DNA of 64,000 nt from Muriicola sp041358175. Lineage in GTDB: Bacteria; Bacteroidota; Bacteroidia; Flavobacteriales; Flavobacteriaceae. Both the position numbers and the translations under genes were made by a program. The stretch lies in NCBI RefSeq assembly GCF_041358175.1, contig NZ_JBGKBE010000007.1:1-64000 (forward strand), given 5' to 3'. Under the pieces are notes generated by a model that made no database searches, was not told where the DNA came from, and was given only the letters and a program-made list of their open reading frames with translations. Below are positions 43,639 to 51,990 of the stretch, piece by piece. Each line of letters begins with the position of its first letter. Position 1 is the stretch's first letter.

Positions 43639-43668
43639 TTGCGTTAACGGCAAATCCGTATAAATTTG
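43639..43668 (+). promoter_or_regulatory. Promoter of the HU gene
   Basis: TTG (43639-43641) is followed after 19 bases by TAAATTTG (43661-43668), which fits the Bacteroidetes consensus TTG-N19-TAnnTTTG exactly. The leader to the ATG at 43712 would be about 35 bases, which fits a highly expressed gene. Confidence 0.8.
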
Positions 43669-43711
43669 TTGGAGCTTTAAAATGTTTAACAACAATTAAT
43701 TTACTTAAATT

Positions 43712-43984
43712 ATGAACAAAACAGAATTAATCGATGCTATGGCAGCTGACGCTGGCATCACAAAGGCAGCCGCTAAGAAATCATTGGAATCCTTTTTGGG
43801 AAATGTTGAAAAATCTCTTAAAAAAGGTAACAGAGTTTCTTTGGTTGGATTCGGATCATGGTCAGTATCTAGAAGAAGTGCTAGAGAAGGAAGAAACCCT
43901 TCTACTGGAAAAACAATCCAAATTAAGGCAAAAAATGTAGTTAAATTCAAGGCTGGTTCTGATTTGAGCAGCGCTGTTAACTAA
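43712..43984 (+). CDS. HU family DNA-binding protein
   Basis: The protein is 90 residues, the canonical HU/IHF size. MNKTELIDAMAADAGITKAAAKK is the N-terminal helix pair, GNRVSLVGFGSWSV the beta saddle, and GRNPSTGKTIQIKAKNVVKFKAG the DNA-binding arms and signature. It bends and compacts the nucleoid. It is a single gene with the best promoter in this window and a strong terminator. Confidence 0.95.
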   Translation: MNKTELIDAMAADAGITKAAAKKSLESFLGNVEKSLKKGNRVSLVGFGSWSVSRRSAREGRNPSTGKTIQIKAKNVVKFKAGSDLSSAVN

Positions 43985-44007
43985 TTTTTGTTCTGTACAA
44001 TATATTT

Positions 44008-44037
44008 AAAGCACCTCATAACCGAGGTGCTTTTTTT
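44008..44037 (+). terminator. Terminator of the HU gene
   Basis: The arms AAAGCACCTC / GAGGTGCTTT with loop ATAACC are followed by seven T residues, 24 bases after the stop. This is a strong intrinsic terminator shape. Confidence 0.85.
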
Positions 44038-44099
44038 ATTCTACCATTTTTTGTAGTTAGACAGTTTTATTCTATTTTAGAAAAAAGGAACTTCCCAAA

Positions 44100-44660
44100 A
44101 TGACAAGTTTAAAACCTAAGAAAGGAAAGCTTTTAATTGCCGAGCCTTCATTAACAGGGGATGTTTCCTTCAACAGATCTGTAGTACTGATCGCCGAACA
44201 CAATGAAGAAGGCTCTGTCGGTTTTATCCTCAACAAACCCCTGGATTACGATATTAGCGAACTGATCAGTGAGATCATGGTTCCCTTTCCCGTTTTTAAT
44301 GGTGGGCCCGTAGAGCAGGACAACCTCTATTTTATCCACAAAGTCCCTCATCTGATCAACGACAGTGTAGAGATCTCAGACGGGATATTCTGGGGTGGTG
44401 ATTTTGAAACCACCATAAGCCTGATCAACAAAGGGATTATTACCCCTAAGGATATTCGTTTTTTCCTGGGTTATTCAGGATGGTCTTCGCTTCAGCTCGA
44501 CCAGGAACTGGTTTCAAAATCCTGGATTGTAGTCAAGAATCACTACGAGAGTCAGATCATTGAGAAATCGGCAAATTCCTTCTGGAAGGAAAAAATGATG
44601 GAATTGGGAGGGGATTACCTCCTTTGGTCAAACGCCCCTGAAAACCCAAGCCTTAACTAA
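44100..44660 (+). CDS. YqgE/AlgH family protein
   Basis: The protein is 186 residues with family hallmarks KGKLLIAEPSLTGDVSFNRSVVLI, GSVGFILNKPL and FFLGYSGWSSLQLDQEL. The family is widely conserved; its role is poorly defined (transcription-related in Pseudomonas, folding-related by structure). Its last 8 bases overlap the convergent aminotransferase gene, so read-through could generate antisense RNA over its 3' end. Confidence 0.88.
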   Translation: MTSLKPKKGKLLIAEPSLTGDVSFNRSVVLIAEHNEEGSVGFILNKPLDYDISELISEIMVPFPVFNGGPVEQDNLYFIHKVPHLINDSVEISDGIFWGGDFETTISLINKGIITPKDIRFFLGYSGWSSLQLDQELVSKSWIVVKNHYESQIIEKSANSFWKEKMMELGGDYLLWSNAPENPSLN

Positions 44661-45498
44661 GTCGGGCAACAGCATTGAGCTTCCCCAAAATATTTTTTGC
44701 CACTTCAGTTTGATAGGTCGCTTTTCTGTAATGGGTGATGGATTGAATACCTTCAGCAATATTGGAAATAAAGAGCTCATCGGCCTTTTGTAATTCAAAT
44801 GGGGAAATAGACGCCTCAATTAGCTCATATTCAGGAGTTTTTCCAACAAGTTCAATAATTTTCTTTCTGATCACTCCATTTTTACATCCATCTGATAAGG
44901 GCGGTGTTTTGATTGCCTTCCCACTTACCAGATATAAATTTCCTTTCAGGGTTTGCACCACGTTTTTTTCATCGTTGAGGAGAATACAGTCGTTATAGCC
45001 ATTTTCCGAAGCGTAAACTCGCCCGATTGTATTCAATATTTTATTGACAGAAGACAAACCGGAAAGCATTCCTGCCTGTACATAGAAATCCTTGTATAGG
45101 TCCACTTTGTATTCTGTATCCGGATGCAGATAAAAATGCGAGTTATGTTCTTCTAAACTGATAATATAGCTCACATTTCTTTTTACCCCCACCTGATTTG
45201 CTGGAGTGTTTACGAATACATATAATTCTGCCAATACAGGTTCGGAGGAAAGTTGGGATGCCTCAATCGTCTTAAATATTTCCTCCTGCAGGAATTCCAT
45301 GGTAAAATTCATAGGGATTTCCATCCGGAGAATTCGCATGGAAGCCATTAGCCTGAGATAGTGTTCTTCCCAAAAACAGATCTTTCCGGGAAGTATTCGT
45401 ATTGTTTCTGTCAGCGCATCTGCATGGGAAAATCCTCTGTTTTGCACGCTGAGATATAAGGAATCATCCTCCAGTAAATCCCCCTCGTAATTAATCAT
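44653..45498 (-). CDS. Class IV aminotransferase (ADC lyase / D-amino acid / branched-chain type)
   Basis: The 281-residue fold-type IV PLP protein has ALTETIRILPGKICFWEEHYLRL at the start, the Schiff-base Lys in LSSVNKILNTI, and DCILLNDEKNVVQTLKGNLY before the PLP phosphate loop. The family covers 4-amino-4-deoxychorismate lyase, D-alanine and branched-chain aminotransferases; the sequence does not decide between them. No folate or D-amino-acid genes are adjacent. Its start codon directly abuts the T-run of the upstream terminator, and a -7 box sits inside that region (45525-45532). Confidence 0.85.
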   Translation of the reverse strand: MINYEGDLLEDDSLYLSVQNRGFSHADALTETIRILPGKICFWEEHYLRLMASMRILRMEIPMNFTMEFLQEEIFKTIEASQLSSEPVLAELYVFVNTPANQVGVKRNVSYIISLEEHNSHFYLHPDTEYKVDLYKDFYVQAGMLSGLSSVNKILNTIGRVYASENGYNDCILLNDEKNVVQTLKGNLYLVSGKAIKTPPLSDGCKNGVIRKKIIELVGKTPEYELIEASISPFELQKADELFISNIAEGIQSITHYRKATYQTEVAKNILGKLNAVARLS

Positions 45499-45526
45499 AA
45501 AAAAAGCCTTGAAAATTTCAAGGCCA
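45499..45526 (-). terminator. Terminator of the START-like gene
   Basis: The near-perfect palindrome GCCTTGAAAATTTCAAGGC (45506-45524) is followed on the minus strand by a run of about seven T residues. It lies about 25 bases past the START-like stop and ends at the aminotransferase start codon. Confidence 0.7.
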
Positions 45527-45532
45527 AAGATA
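45525..45532 (-). promoter_or_regulatory. Putative -7 box (TATCTTTG) of the aminotransferase gene
   Basis: The minus strand carries TATCTTTG, an exact TAnnTTTG match. The predicted start site falls inside the terminator hairpin of the upstream gene, so promoter and terminator are superimposed. Confidence 0.5.
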
Positions 45533-45551
45533 GTGCTTCTCTTATGAATTA

Positions 45552-45935
45552 TTATTTGGACCCTAACACCTGTTTAAGATCCGCTATCTGATTTTCCCAT
45601 AACATTTTTGCTTCATCGATCTCATCCTCTTCGGCGAAATCAGTGATAAACAGGGAAACATCACTTGTGATCTCATCAACTATGATCCTCATCTCAAAAT
45701 AGGCGTCGTCCTCCACGTGCTCCCAGGCAAAGCGAATAAACTCATCACTTTTCTTTTTCAGAAGTTTTGCCTCTTCTTCAGAACCGTCCCAGATAAAACT
45801 AAAGCGTTCCCCTCTGGAATTGACATTATCAGCAAACCATTCTGAAAGCCCCGAGGGGGTAGAGAGATACTGAAAGAGCAATTGCGGTGAAGACTGTATT
45901 ACGAATTCTAACTCAAACTTTGTTTTATCGGACAT
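45552..45935 (-). CDS. START-like (SRPBCC/AHSA1-type) protein
   Basis: The protein is 127 residues from the ATG at 45935 (MSDKTKFELEFVIQSSPQLLF); an in-frame start 8 codons earlier is less likely. The Bet v1/START-like fold shows LSTPSGLSEWFADNV and a beta-rich middle, with an acidic C-terminal helix region. In Bacteroidetes such proteins are annotated as START-like with no ligand known. It is a single gene bounded by its own hairpin. Confidence 0.85.
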   Translation of the reverse strand: MSDKTKFELEFVIQSSPQLLFQYLSTPSGLSEWFADNVNSRGERFSFIWDGSEEEAKLLKKKSDEFIRFAWEHVEDDAYFEMRIIVDEITSDVSLFITDFAEEDEIDEAKMLWENQIADLKQVLGSK

Positions 45936-46020
45936 TTGGGGGTATTTTCTTGCGGACAATATATATATTTCTATATGATAAAAAAATATTCTCCCATAAT
46001 TATTTTTTGAGACCCTAATT

Positions 46021-46051
46021 TTGATGTAGCCAAAATTAAACTTTATATTTG
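46021..46051 (+). promoter_or_regulatory. Promoter of tRNA-Met
   Basis: TTG (46021-46023) is followed after 20 bases by TATATTTG (46044-46051), matching the Bacteroidetes consensus. The tRNA begins about 20 bases later. The same TATATTTGCAGCCGCT block precedes tRNA-Ser. Confidence 0.8.
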
Positions 46052-46071
46052 CAGCCGCTTACAAAACCTAT

Positions 46072-46145
46072 GGCGAGGTAGCTCAGGCGGTTAGAGCGCA
46101 GGATTCATAACCCTGAGGTCGGGAGTTCAAGTCTCCCTCTCGCTA
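46072..46145 (+). tRNA. tRNA-Met (anticodon CAT)
   Basis: The cloverleaf of 74 bases has D-arm AGCTCAGGCGGTTAGAGC, anticodon stem-loop CAGGATTCATAACCCTG with anticodon CAT, and T-arm GGGAGTTCAAGTCTCCC. The acceptor stem starts GGCGAGG, unlike the C1-A72 mismatch of initiators, so an elongator Met is likely. A tRNA-Ile with lysidine-modified CAT is the alternative that sequence alone cannot fully exclude. CCA is not encoded. Confidence 0.92.
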
Positions 46146-46147
46146 CT

Positions 46148-46178
46148 AAAAAGACCACGATAACGTGGTCTTTTTTTT
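46148..46178 (+). terminator. Terminator of tRNA-Met
   Basis: AAAAAGACCACG / CGTGGTCTTTTT with loop ATAA is followed by T residues, directly after the tRNA 3' end. The left A-run means it may also terminate minus-strand transcription. Confidence 0.85.
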
Positions 46179-46244
46179 ATTTTCTAAAGTAGTGCGTTTT
46201 CCTAAGAATAAATCCTGACTAAATGCCCCCTGCCTAAATCAGCA

Positions 46245-47204
46245 TTAAGGCTTTTCACTGAGGTAATTAAGTACATTTACCCCGATCCGCTTTTGGATAT
46301 CCGAAATATCTGCTGCCTCAAACTCTTCTCCGGTGATATTTTCATACAATTCTATGTAGCGCTCCGAAACTGAAGTGATGTATTCATCAGTCATTTCAGG
46401 CACTTCCTGCCCTACCAGGCCCTGGAACCCATGCTGTATAAGCCACTGCCTGACAAATTCTTTTGATAATTGCTTTTGGGGTTCATTGTTATCCTGCCGT
46501 TGCTGATAGCCATCGGCATAAAAATAACGCGAAGAGTCGGGCGTATGAATCTCGTCAATAAGAACAATGGTACCGTCCTTACGCATTCCAAATTCGTATT
46601 TAGTATCTACCAGGATCAATCCCCTTTTAGCGGCAATTTCACTGCCTCGCTGAAATAATGCCCTGGTGTATTTTTCAAGGATCTCATAGTCTGCCTCAGA
46701 AACAATACCACGCCTTAGTATATCTTCTCTGGAAATGTCCTCGTCATGATCTCCCTTATCTGCTTTTGTGGCAGGGGTGATAATGGGCTCCGGGAAGCGA
46801 TCATTCTCTTTCATCCCTTCAGGCATGGAAACACCACATATTGATCGTTTTCCACTTTTGTATTCCCTGGCGGCATGGCCCGATAAATATCCGCGGATCA
46901 CCATCTCTACCTTAAAGGGCTCACAGGCATACCCAACCGCCACATTGGGGTCAGGGGTGGCAAGAAGCCAGTTAGGTACAATATCGGCCGTGGCCGCCAT
47001 CATTTTTGTCGCGATCTGGTTAAGGATTTGCCCTTTGTAAGGAATTCCTTTGGGCATGACCACATCAAAAGCCGAGAGTCTGTCTGTAGCAATCATCACC
47101 AGAATATCGTTTTCCAGGGTATAAACCTCCCTTACTTTGCCTTTGTACACGTTTTTTTGTCCGGGAAAGCTAAAGTTGGTACTGACGATCGTATTGTTAC
47201 TCAT
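46245..47204 (-). CDS. purC: Phosphoribosylaminoimidazole-succinocarboxamide synthase
   Basis: The protein is 319 residues from the ATG at 47204; a TTG four codons earlier is not needed. SAICAR synthetase motifs are VYKGKVREVYTLEN near the start, IATDRLSAFDVVMP and the later LVDTKYEFGMRKDG and IDEIHTPDSSRYF. The length fits the longer purC form that many Bacteroidetes and eukaryotes use. It ligates Asp to CAIR in purine synthesis. It lies just 8 bases from the phoH stop on the same strand. Confidence 0.93.
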   Translation of the reverse strand: MSNNTIVSTNFSFPGQKNVYKGKVREVYTLENDILVMIATDRLSAFDVVMPKGIPYKGQILNQIATKMMAATADIVPNWLLATPDPNVAVGYACEPFKVEMVIRGYLSGHAAREYKSGKRSICGVSMPEGMKENDRFPEPIITPATKADKGDHDEDISREDILRRGIVSEADYEILEKYTRALFQRGSEIAAKRGLILVDTKYEFGMRKDGTIVLIDEIHTPDSSRYFYADGYQQRQDNNEPQKQLSKEFVRQWLIQHGFQGLVGQEVPEMTDEYITSVSERYIELYENITGEEFEAADISDIQKRIGVNVLNYLSEKP

Positions 47205-47212
47205 AGGTATTC

Positions 47213-48166
47213 TCAATTCTGATGCTCAATATTCTTATACGCATCGATGACCTTTTTTACCAATTTATGACGGATCACGTCTTTGTCATCTAGGTAGATC
47301 ATCTGGATTCCCTGGACATTTTTAAGGATTAACAAGGCCTCCTTTAGTCCTGAAATCACCCTTCGCGGAAGATCGATTTGTCCCGGATCACCGGTGAGCA
47401 GGAATTTGGCATTTTTCCCCATCCTGGTCAGAAACATCTTCATCTGGGCATGGGTGGTATTCTGGGCTTCATCGAGGATGACAAAAGCATGGTCTAGCGT
47501 TCTCCCCCTCATAAACGCCATTGGCGCGATCTGGATGGTTCCGTTTTCTATATAATGGGCCAGTTTTTCTGAAGGGATCATATCGCGTAAAGCGTCGTAT
47601 AGAGGTTGCATGTAAGGATCGAGCTTTTCCTTAAGGTCACCGGGTAAAAAGCCCAGGTTCTCCCCTGCTTCCACTGCCGGACGCGTGAGGATAATCCTTT
47701 TTACCTCCTTGTTTTTCAGAGCGCGAACCGCCAGGGCCACACCCGTATAGGTCTTACCGGTTCCCGCAGGACCAATTGCAAAGACCATGTCATTTTTGGA
47801 CATCGCATCTACCAGACGGCGCTGATTTACGGTCTGAGCCTTGATATACCTGCCACTTACACCATGGACAAGGATATCATTACTGTCAGCCGGAGCCGAT
47901 AGTTCATCCTTTCCGTTGCTGGTGAGCACCCTCTCGATCACATTCTCATCCAACTTGTTGTACTTGGCAAAATGAGCCGTCAACATATGAAAGCGCTTAT
48001 CAAATTCATCGAGCAACTGATCATCTCCGTAAACCTTGATCTTACTCCCTCGGGCAACGATCTTTAGCTTGGGAAAATATTTCTTAAGCAGGTCAATATG
48101 TTCGTTCTGTTGTCCAAAAAATTCTCTTGGACTAATATCTGTGAGTTCTAGCGTGAGTTCGTTCAA
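47213..48166 (-). CDS. phoH: PhoH family P-loop ATPase
   Basis: The 317-residue PhoH/YbeZ-like protein has Walker A GPAGTGKTYTGVAL, Walker B-like FVILDEAQNTT, and GDPGQIDLP in the sensor-like part, with an N-terminal KH-like region (about 10-90). The family is linked to RNA metabolism and works with YbeY in E. coli. It is transcribed divergently from the SAM hydrolase gene, and purC follows on the same strand. Confidence 0.92.
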   Translation of the reverse strand: MNELTLELTDISPREFFGQQNEHIDLLKKYFPKLKIVARGSKIKVYGDDQLLDEFDKRFHMLTAHFAKYNKLDENVIERVLTSNGKDELSAPADSNDILVHGVSGRYIKAQTVNQRRLVDAMSKNDMVFAIGPAGTGKTYTGVALAVRALKNKEVKRIILTRPAVEAGENLGFLPGDLKEKLDPYMQPLYDALRDMIPSEKLAHYIENGTIQIAPMAFMRGRTLDHAFVILDEAQNTTHAQMKMFLTRMGKNAKFLLTGDPGQIDLPRRVISGLKEALLILKNVQGIQMIYLDDKDVIRHKLVKKVIDAYKNIEHQN

Positions 48167-48292
48167 GGAAGTTTGTTCTTATTTGTAATGGGGTGAATAT
48201 AAATTTCGCAACGCTGTTTTTTTGATTAATTTTGACGTACAAACTTAAGAATAAAACGGTTTGAAGACCCAAAAAAATATCAACATTGCTTC

Positions 48293-49123
48293 ATGGCGAT
48301 CATTACCCTAACTACCGATTTTGGATATAAAGACCATTTTGTAGGCGCCATAAAAGGAACGATATACACCGAGCTGGAAGATGCAAAAATTGTTGATATT
48401 TCTCATGCCATTAGTCCATTCAACATACAGGAATGTGCTTATATCCTGAAAAATTCATACAAGGCCTTCCCTAAAGGCACCATTCATATAGTGGGAGTTG
48501 ATGCAGAATGCACTGCCGAAAATCAACATCTCGCCGTCTATGTTGACGGTCACTACTTTATCCTTGCAAACAATGGGGTAAGTAGCCTGATCACCGCCGA
48601 GATCAAACCAGACAAGGTAGTAGAATTAAAGATTCCCAACCCTCAACCGGGAGCTTTTCCCGTGCTCGAGGTTTTTGTAAAAGTAGCCTGTCATATTGCC
48701 AGAGGAGGCACTTTGGAGGTTGTGGGGAAAAAATTCGATGACCTCAGGCAACTAAAGGACTTTTCCCCAAGAATCACCAACAACGGGAATACTATTGCAG
48801 GCGGTGTGATCTACATTGATAATTACGGGAACGTGGTAACCAATATTCAAAAAAGCCTTTTTGAAGCTTACAGGAAAGGTCGGGATTTTGAGCTACTGGC
48901 AAGAAATAAAAAAATCAGCAGGATAGAGAATAATTACAGTGATATTATCGACTTTGAACTCGATAAAAATCAGCGCAAAGGACCCGGGGACCTGCTGGCG
49001 CTTTTTAATTCTGCAGATTATATTGAACTGGCCATTTATAAAAGTGATCCTAATACCGTTGGCAGTGCCTCTTCCCTGCTTGGACTTGACTACAGGGATA
49101 CGGTAACCATAAATTTTAAATAG
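48293..49123 (+). CDS. SAM hydrolase / SAM hydroxide adenosyltransferase (DUF62)
   Basis: The 276-residue protein starts with the family signature ITLTTDFGYKDHFVGAIKG and has the conserved triad region NGVSSLI, DNYGNVVTNI and GDLLALFNSADYIELA. DUF62 enzymes split S-adenosylmethionine into adenosine and methionine, using water as nucleophile; related fluorinases use halide. No halide-loop evidence is visible, so the hydrolase is favoured. It is followed directly (0-base gap) by the monooxygenase-like gene. Confidence 0.88.
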   Translation: MAIITLTTDFGYKDHFVGAIKGTIYTELEDAKIVDISHAISPFNIQECAYILKNSYKAFPKGTIHIVGVDAECTAENQHLAVYVDGHYFILANNGVSSLITAEIKPDKVVELKIPNPQPGAFPVLEVFVKVACHIARGGTLEVVGKKFDDLRQLKDFSPRITNNGNTIAGGVIYIDNYGNVVTNIQKSLFEAYRKGRDFELLARNKKISRIENNYSDIIDFELDKNQRKGPGDLLALFNSADYIELAIYKSDPNTVGSASSLLGLDYRDTVTINFK

Positions 49124-49420
49124 ATGATCGTACGCATTGTTAAGCTCGAATTCAAAAAGGAAAATATTAGTAGTTTTGAGCGCATTTTTGACACGACTAA
49201 AGATAAAATAAGAAGTTTTGAAGGCTGTACTCTGCTTGAGCTTTATCAGGATACCCATGAGCCATCTATCTTCTTTACCTATAGCCAGTGGGAAAGTGAA
49301 GAGTATCTGGAGGCTTACCGGAACTCCGGCTTCTTTAAAGAAGTTTGGGGTAAGACAAGAGAGTTGTTTGCTGACAAACCGGCGGCCTGGAGTGTTCAGA
49401 AAATCCACAGTTTAAACTGA
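49124..49420 (+). CDS. Antibiotic biosynthesis monooxygenase-like (ABM) protein
   Basis: The protein is 98 residues with a ferredoxin-like dimeric alpha+beta-barrel fold. It opens MIVRIVKLEFKKENISSFERIF and has CTLLELYQDTHEPSIFFTYSQWES, which fits the ABM family of quinol monooxygenases and heme-degrading enzymes. It probably has a metal-free oxidase or detoxification role; no substrate is known. Its start follows the SAM hydrolase stop directly, and gldF follows 5 bases later, so all could share a transcript. Confidence 0.85.
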   Translation: MIVRIVKLEFKKENISSFERIFDTTKDKIRSFEGCTLLELYQDTHEPSIFFTYSQWESEEYLEAYRNSGFFKEVWGKTRELFADKPAAWSVQKIHSLN

Positions 49421-49425
49421 TTCGT

Positions 49426-50154
49426 ATGCTTGCTATCTTCAAAAGAGAAATTACATCCTTTTTTACCACGGCTACCGGACCTTTGGCACTGGGCTTGTTC
49501 CTGCTCCTCAATGGCCTGTTCCTGTGGGTATTCAAAGGTTCCTATAATGTATTCGACTATGGTTTTGCCGATCTGTCGGCCTTTTTTATGCTCTCACCCT
49601 ATATTTTTCTGATCCTGATTCCAGGGCTGAGTATGAAGAGCTTTTCGGAAGAAAAAAAATTAGGGACATTAGAGTTGCTTTTGATGAAACCCCTGAGCCC
49701 CGGGAACTTAGTAGCAGGAAAGTTTCTTGGAATTTTTGTCCTGGCAGTGATGGCCCTGATACCCACCTTAACATACGTTTGGAGTATTTCCTCCCTGGGC
49801 ACAGAAGGGGGAAATTACGACCTGGGTCTGGTTATGGGATCCTACTTTGGCATGCTCTTGTTGCTCTTCGCCTATACAAGCATTGGTTTGTTTACCTCTA
49901 CCCTGTCTGAAAATCAGATCGTAGCATTTCTCCTCGCTATTGTCTTATGCTTGTTCGCATATCTCGGATTTGAGTCGATCGCAGGCCTGATCTCCGATGG
50001 TGGCTTATCTCTTTTTATTGAAAATATAGGAATGAAAGCGCATTATGAACGAATTGGCAGAGGTATCATCGATTCCCGGGATGTGGTTTACTTTATTTCG
50101 ATCTCGATTTTATTTTCCTACCTCACCGTAACCCAACTCAAACAGCGTGCATAG
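49426..50154 (+). CDS. gldF: Gliding motility ABC transporter permease GldF
   Basis: The 242-residue protein has about six hydrophobic helices. The N-terminus MLAIFKREITSFFTTATGPLALGLFLLLNGLFLW (quoted in part) and the cytoplasmic loop SMKSFSEEKKLGTLELLLMKPLSPG identify the ABC-2/GldF permease family. GldA, GldF and GldG form an ABC transporter needed for gliding in Flavobacterium johnsoniae; in some species it is dispensable. GldA is not in this window. It precedes gldG by 4 bases. Confidence 0.92.
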   Translation: MLAIFKREITSFFTTATGPLALGLFLLLNGLFLWVFKGSYNVFDYGFADLSAFFMLSPYIFLILIPGLSMKSFSEEKKLGTLELLLMKPLSPGNLVAGKFLGIFVLAVMALIPTLTYVWSISSLGTEGGNYDLGLVMGSYFGMLLLLFAYTSIGLFTSTLSENQIVAFLLAIVLCLFAYLGFESIAGLISDGGLSLFIENIGMKAHYERIGRGIIDSRDVVYFISISILFSYLTVTQLKQRA

Positions 50155-50158
50155 GCAT

Positions 50159-51823
50159 ATGAAAAAGATCCTTGTACATATAGGAATTGGCCTCGGCATA
50201 TTCATTCTGCTGAATCTGGTATCATCCTTTTTGTTTGTGAGGATTGACCTAACGGAGGACAAAAGGTTTACCCTGGCCAGGGCTAGTGAGGAGGTTATTG
50301 CGAAATTTGATTCTCCTGTAATTGTCGATGTGCTACTGGAAGGCGATCTGCCGTCAGAATTCCAGCGACTGAAGCTGGAAACCGAACAACTCCTTGAAAA
50401 TTTTTCTGATAAGAACAATAAGATAAAATACGCTTTTGAGGATCCCCTGGCAGACCCTGCCCTGGCAGAAGCTACCATTGAACAATTGCAGCGAATTGGC
50501 CTTACCCCTGCCAGTGTAACTACGGAATCAGAAGGCAAGGTATCTCAGGAACTCGTGTTCCCCTGGGCAATGGTCACCTACCGGGATCGTACAGTAAAAG
50601 TTCCCCTCTTAAAAAACAAATTGGGAACAAGCGTTGAGGACAGGGTAAACAATTCGGTACAAAACCTGGAATATGCCTTTGCAGATGCTTTTTCAAAACT
50701 TGTGATTCCTGAAAAAAAACGAATTGCCGTTATCAAAGGGAATGGCGAACTGGAAGACCGGTATCTGGCCGATATACTAACCTCCATCAGAGAGTACTAC
50801 AATATTGGGGCCATCACCCTTGATTCGGTTGAGGGGAACCCTCAGGGGGTCTTCGATCAATTAAAGACCTATGACCTCGCTTTGATTGCCAAACCCACAG
50901 AAGCATTCAGCGAGGAAGAAAAATACGTTCTGGACCAGTACATTGTAAATGGAGGGCGTTCTTTATGGCTGGTTGATCCTGTGGCCATGGAACTCGACAG
51001 CCTCTTTAATGAAGAGGGGAAGGCCATGGCACTGCCACGCGACCTGAATTTGAATGATTTCTTTTTTAAATACGGTGTAAGGCTTAACTCAGATTTGGTA
51101 GATGACCTCTATTGTACACAAATCGTTCTGGCAAGCGGGGAAGGCAATGCTTCCGAATACAATCCGTTGCCCTGGGTATATCATCCTATGGTATTTACGG
51201 CCAATGACCACCCGGTCAATGCGAATATCGAAGCCCTGAGGTTGCAGTTTACGAGTACCATAGACACCCTTGAGAATGAATATCAAAAATCGATTTTAGC
51301 AAAAAGTTCACCCTTATCCCGGAGGCTGACAACACCGAGGCAGATAAGTTTTGATCTTCTGAATTCACCACCTGACAGGGAGAAATACACTGAAGGGAAC
51401 TACCCTCTTTCAGTATTGATTGAAGGGAAGTTAAATTCGGCCTATGCCAACCGAATCAAACCGCTAAAGCTTGAAGGTGAAACTGAAAAGGGGATTGAAA
51501 ATAAAATGATTGTAGTTTCAGATGGGGATCTTATAGCCAATCAATTGAGAAATGGCAGGCCACTGGAATTGGGTTATGATAAATGGACAAATAATTATTA
51601 CGGAAACAAGGAATTCCTCATTAATGTCTTTAATTTTCTGCTGGATGATACAGGACTTATAAACATTCGCAATCGCAGTGTTCTCATTCCGATGCTGGAC
51701 GGGGAAAAAATCGTAACGGATAAAAGTCGCTGGCAGCTTATAAACATTGGTATTCCCTTGCTTTATGTACTCCTGGTTTCTCTGCTTTTTTCGATCTGGA
51801 GAAAGAGGCAATTTGGAAGATAG
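50159..51823 (+). CDS. gldG: Gliding motility protein GldG
   Basis: The protein is 554 residues from the ATG at 50159; a GTG at 50147 overlapping gldF is possible. A transmembrane helix lies near the N-terminus (about 5-28) and another near the C-terminus (about 528-547). Between them is a large extracytoplasmic domain with DLTEDKRFTLARASEEVI and AFAYGLPKT-like substrate-binding features of the GldG/ABC_transp_aux family (for example LWLVDPVAMELDS). It is the accessory subunit of the gliding ABC transporter. dnaN follows, a gene order I recall in other Flavobacteriia. Confidence 0.92.
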   Translation: MKKILVHIGIGLGIFILLNLVSSFLFVRIDLTEDKRFTLARASEEVIAKFDSPVIVDVLLEGDLPSEFQRLKLETEQLLENFSDKNNKIKYAFEDPLADPALAEATIEQLQRIGLTPASVTTESEGKVSQELVFPWAMVTYRDRTVKVPLLKNKLGTSVEDRVNNSVQNLEYAFADAFSKLVIPEKKRIAVIKGNGELEDRYLADILTSIREYYNIGAITLDSVEGNPQGVFDQLKTYDLALIAKPTEAFSEEEKYVLDQYIVNGGRSLWLVDPVAMELDSLFNEEGKAMALPRDLNLNDFFFKYGVRLNSDLVDDLYCTQIVLASGEGNASEYNPLPWVYHPMVFTANDHPVNANIEALRLQFTSTIDTLENEYQKSILAKSSPLSRRLTTPRQISFDLLNSPPDREKYTEGNYPLSVLIEGKLNSAYANRIKPLKLEGETEKGIENKMIVVSDGDLIANQLRNGRPLELGYDKWTNNYYGNKEFLINVFNFLLDDTGLINIRNRSVLIPMLDGEKIVTDKSRWQLINIGIPLLYVLLVSLLFSIWRKRQFGR

Positions 51824-51862
51824 CTGTTGATAAGTAAGTTTTACTGAAAAATTCAATTGGGA

Positions 51863-51870
51863 TATATTTG
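51863..51870 (+). promoter_or_regulatory. Putative -7 box (TATATTTG) upstream of dnaN
   Basis: TATATTTG matches TAnnTTTG in the 167-base gap before dnaN, giving a leader of more than 100 bases. No TTG at -33, so other promoters in the gap are possible. Confidence 0.5.
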
Positions 51871-51990
51871 TTTTGGGTCTTATATTGTGATTTAGTCGTA
51901 AATATTGCCTATCGGAATCTGTCGATTCTTGTCTTTTTTAAAGTGATATCAAATAAGTCAGACCTCTTAAACAACTAAAAAACTAAACTT

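Noticed and set aside
48293..49123. SAM-dependent halogenase (fluorinase-like) for the DUF62 gene.
   Set aside because: I see no halogenase-specific insertion and the family's common member is the hydrolase; a halogenase claim is not supported.
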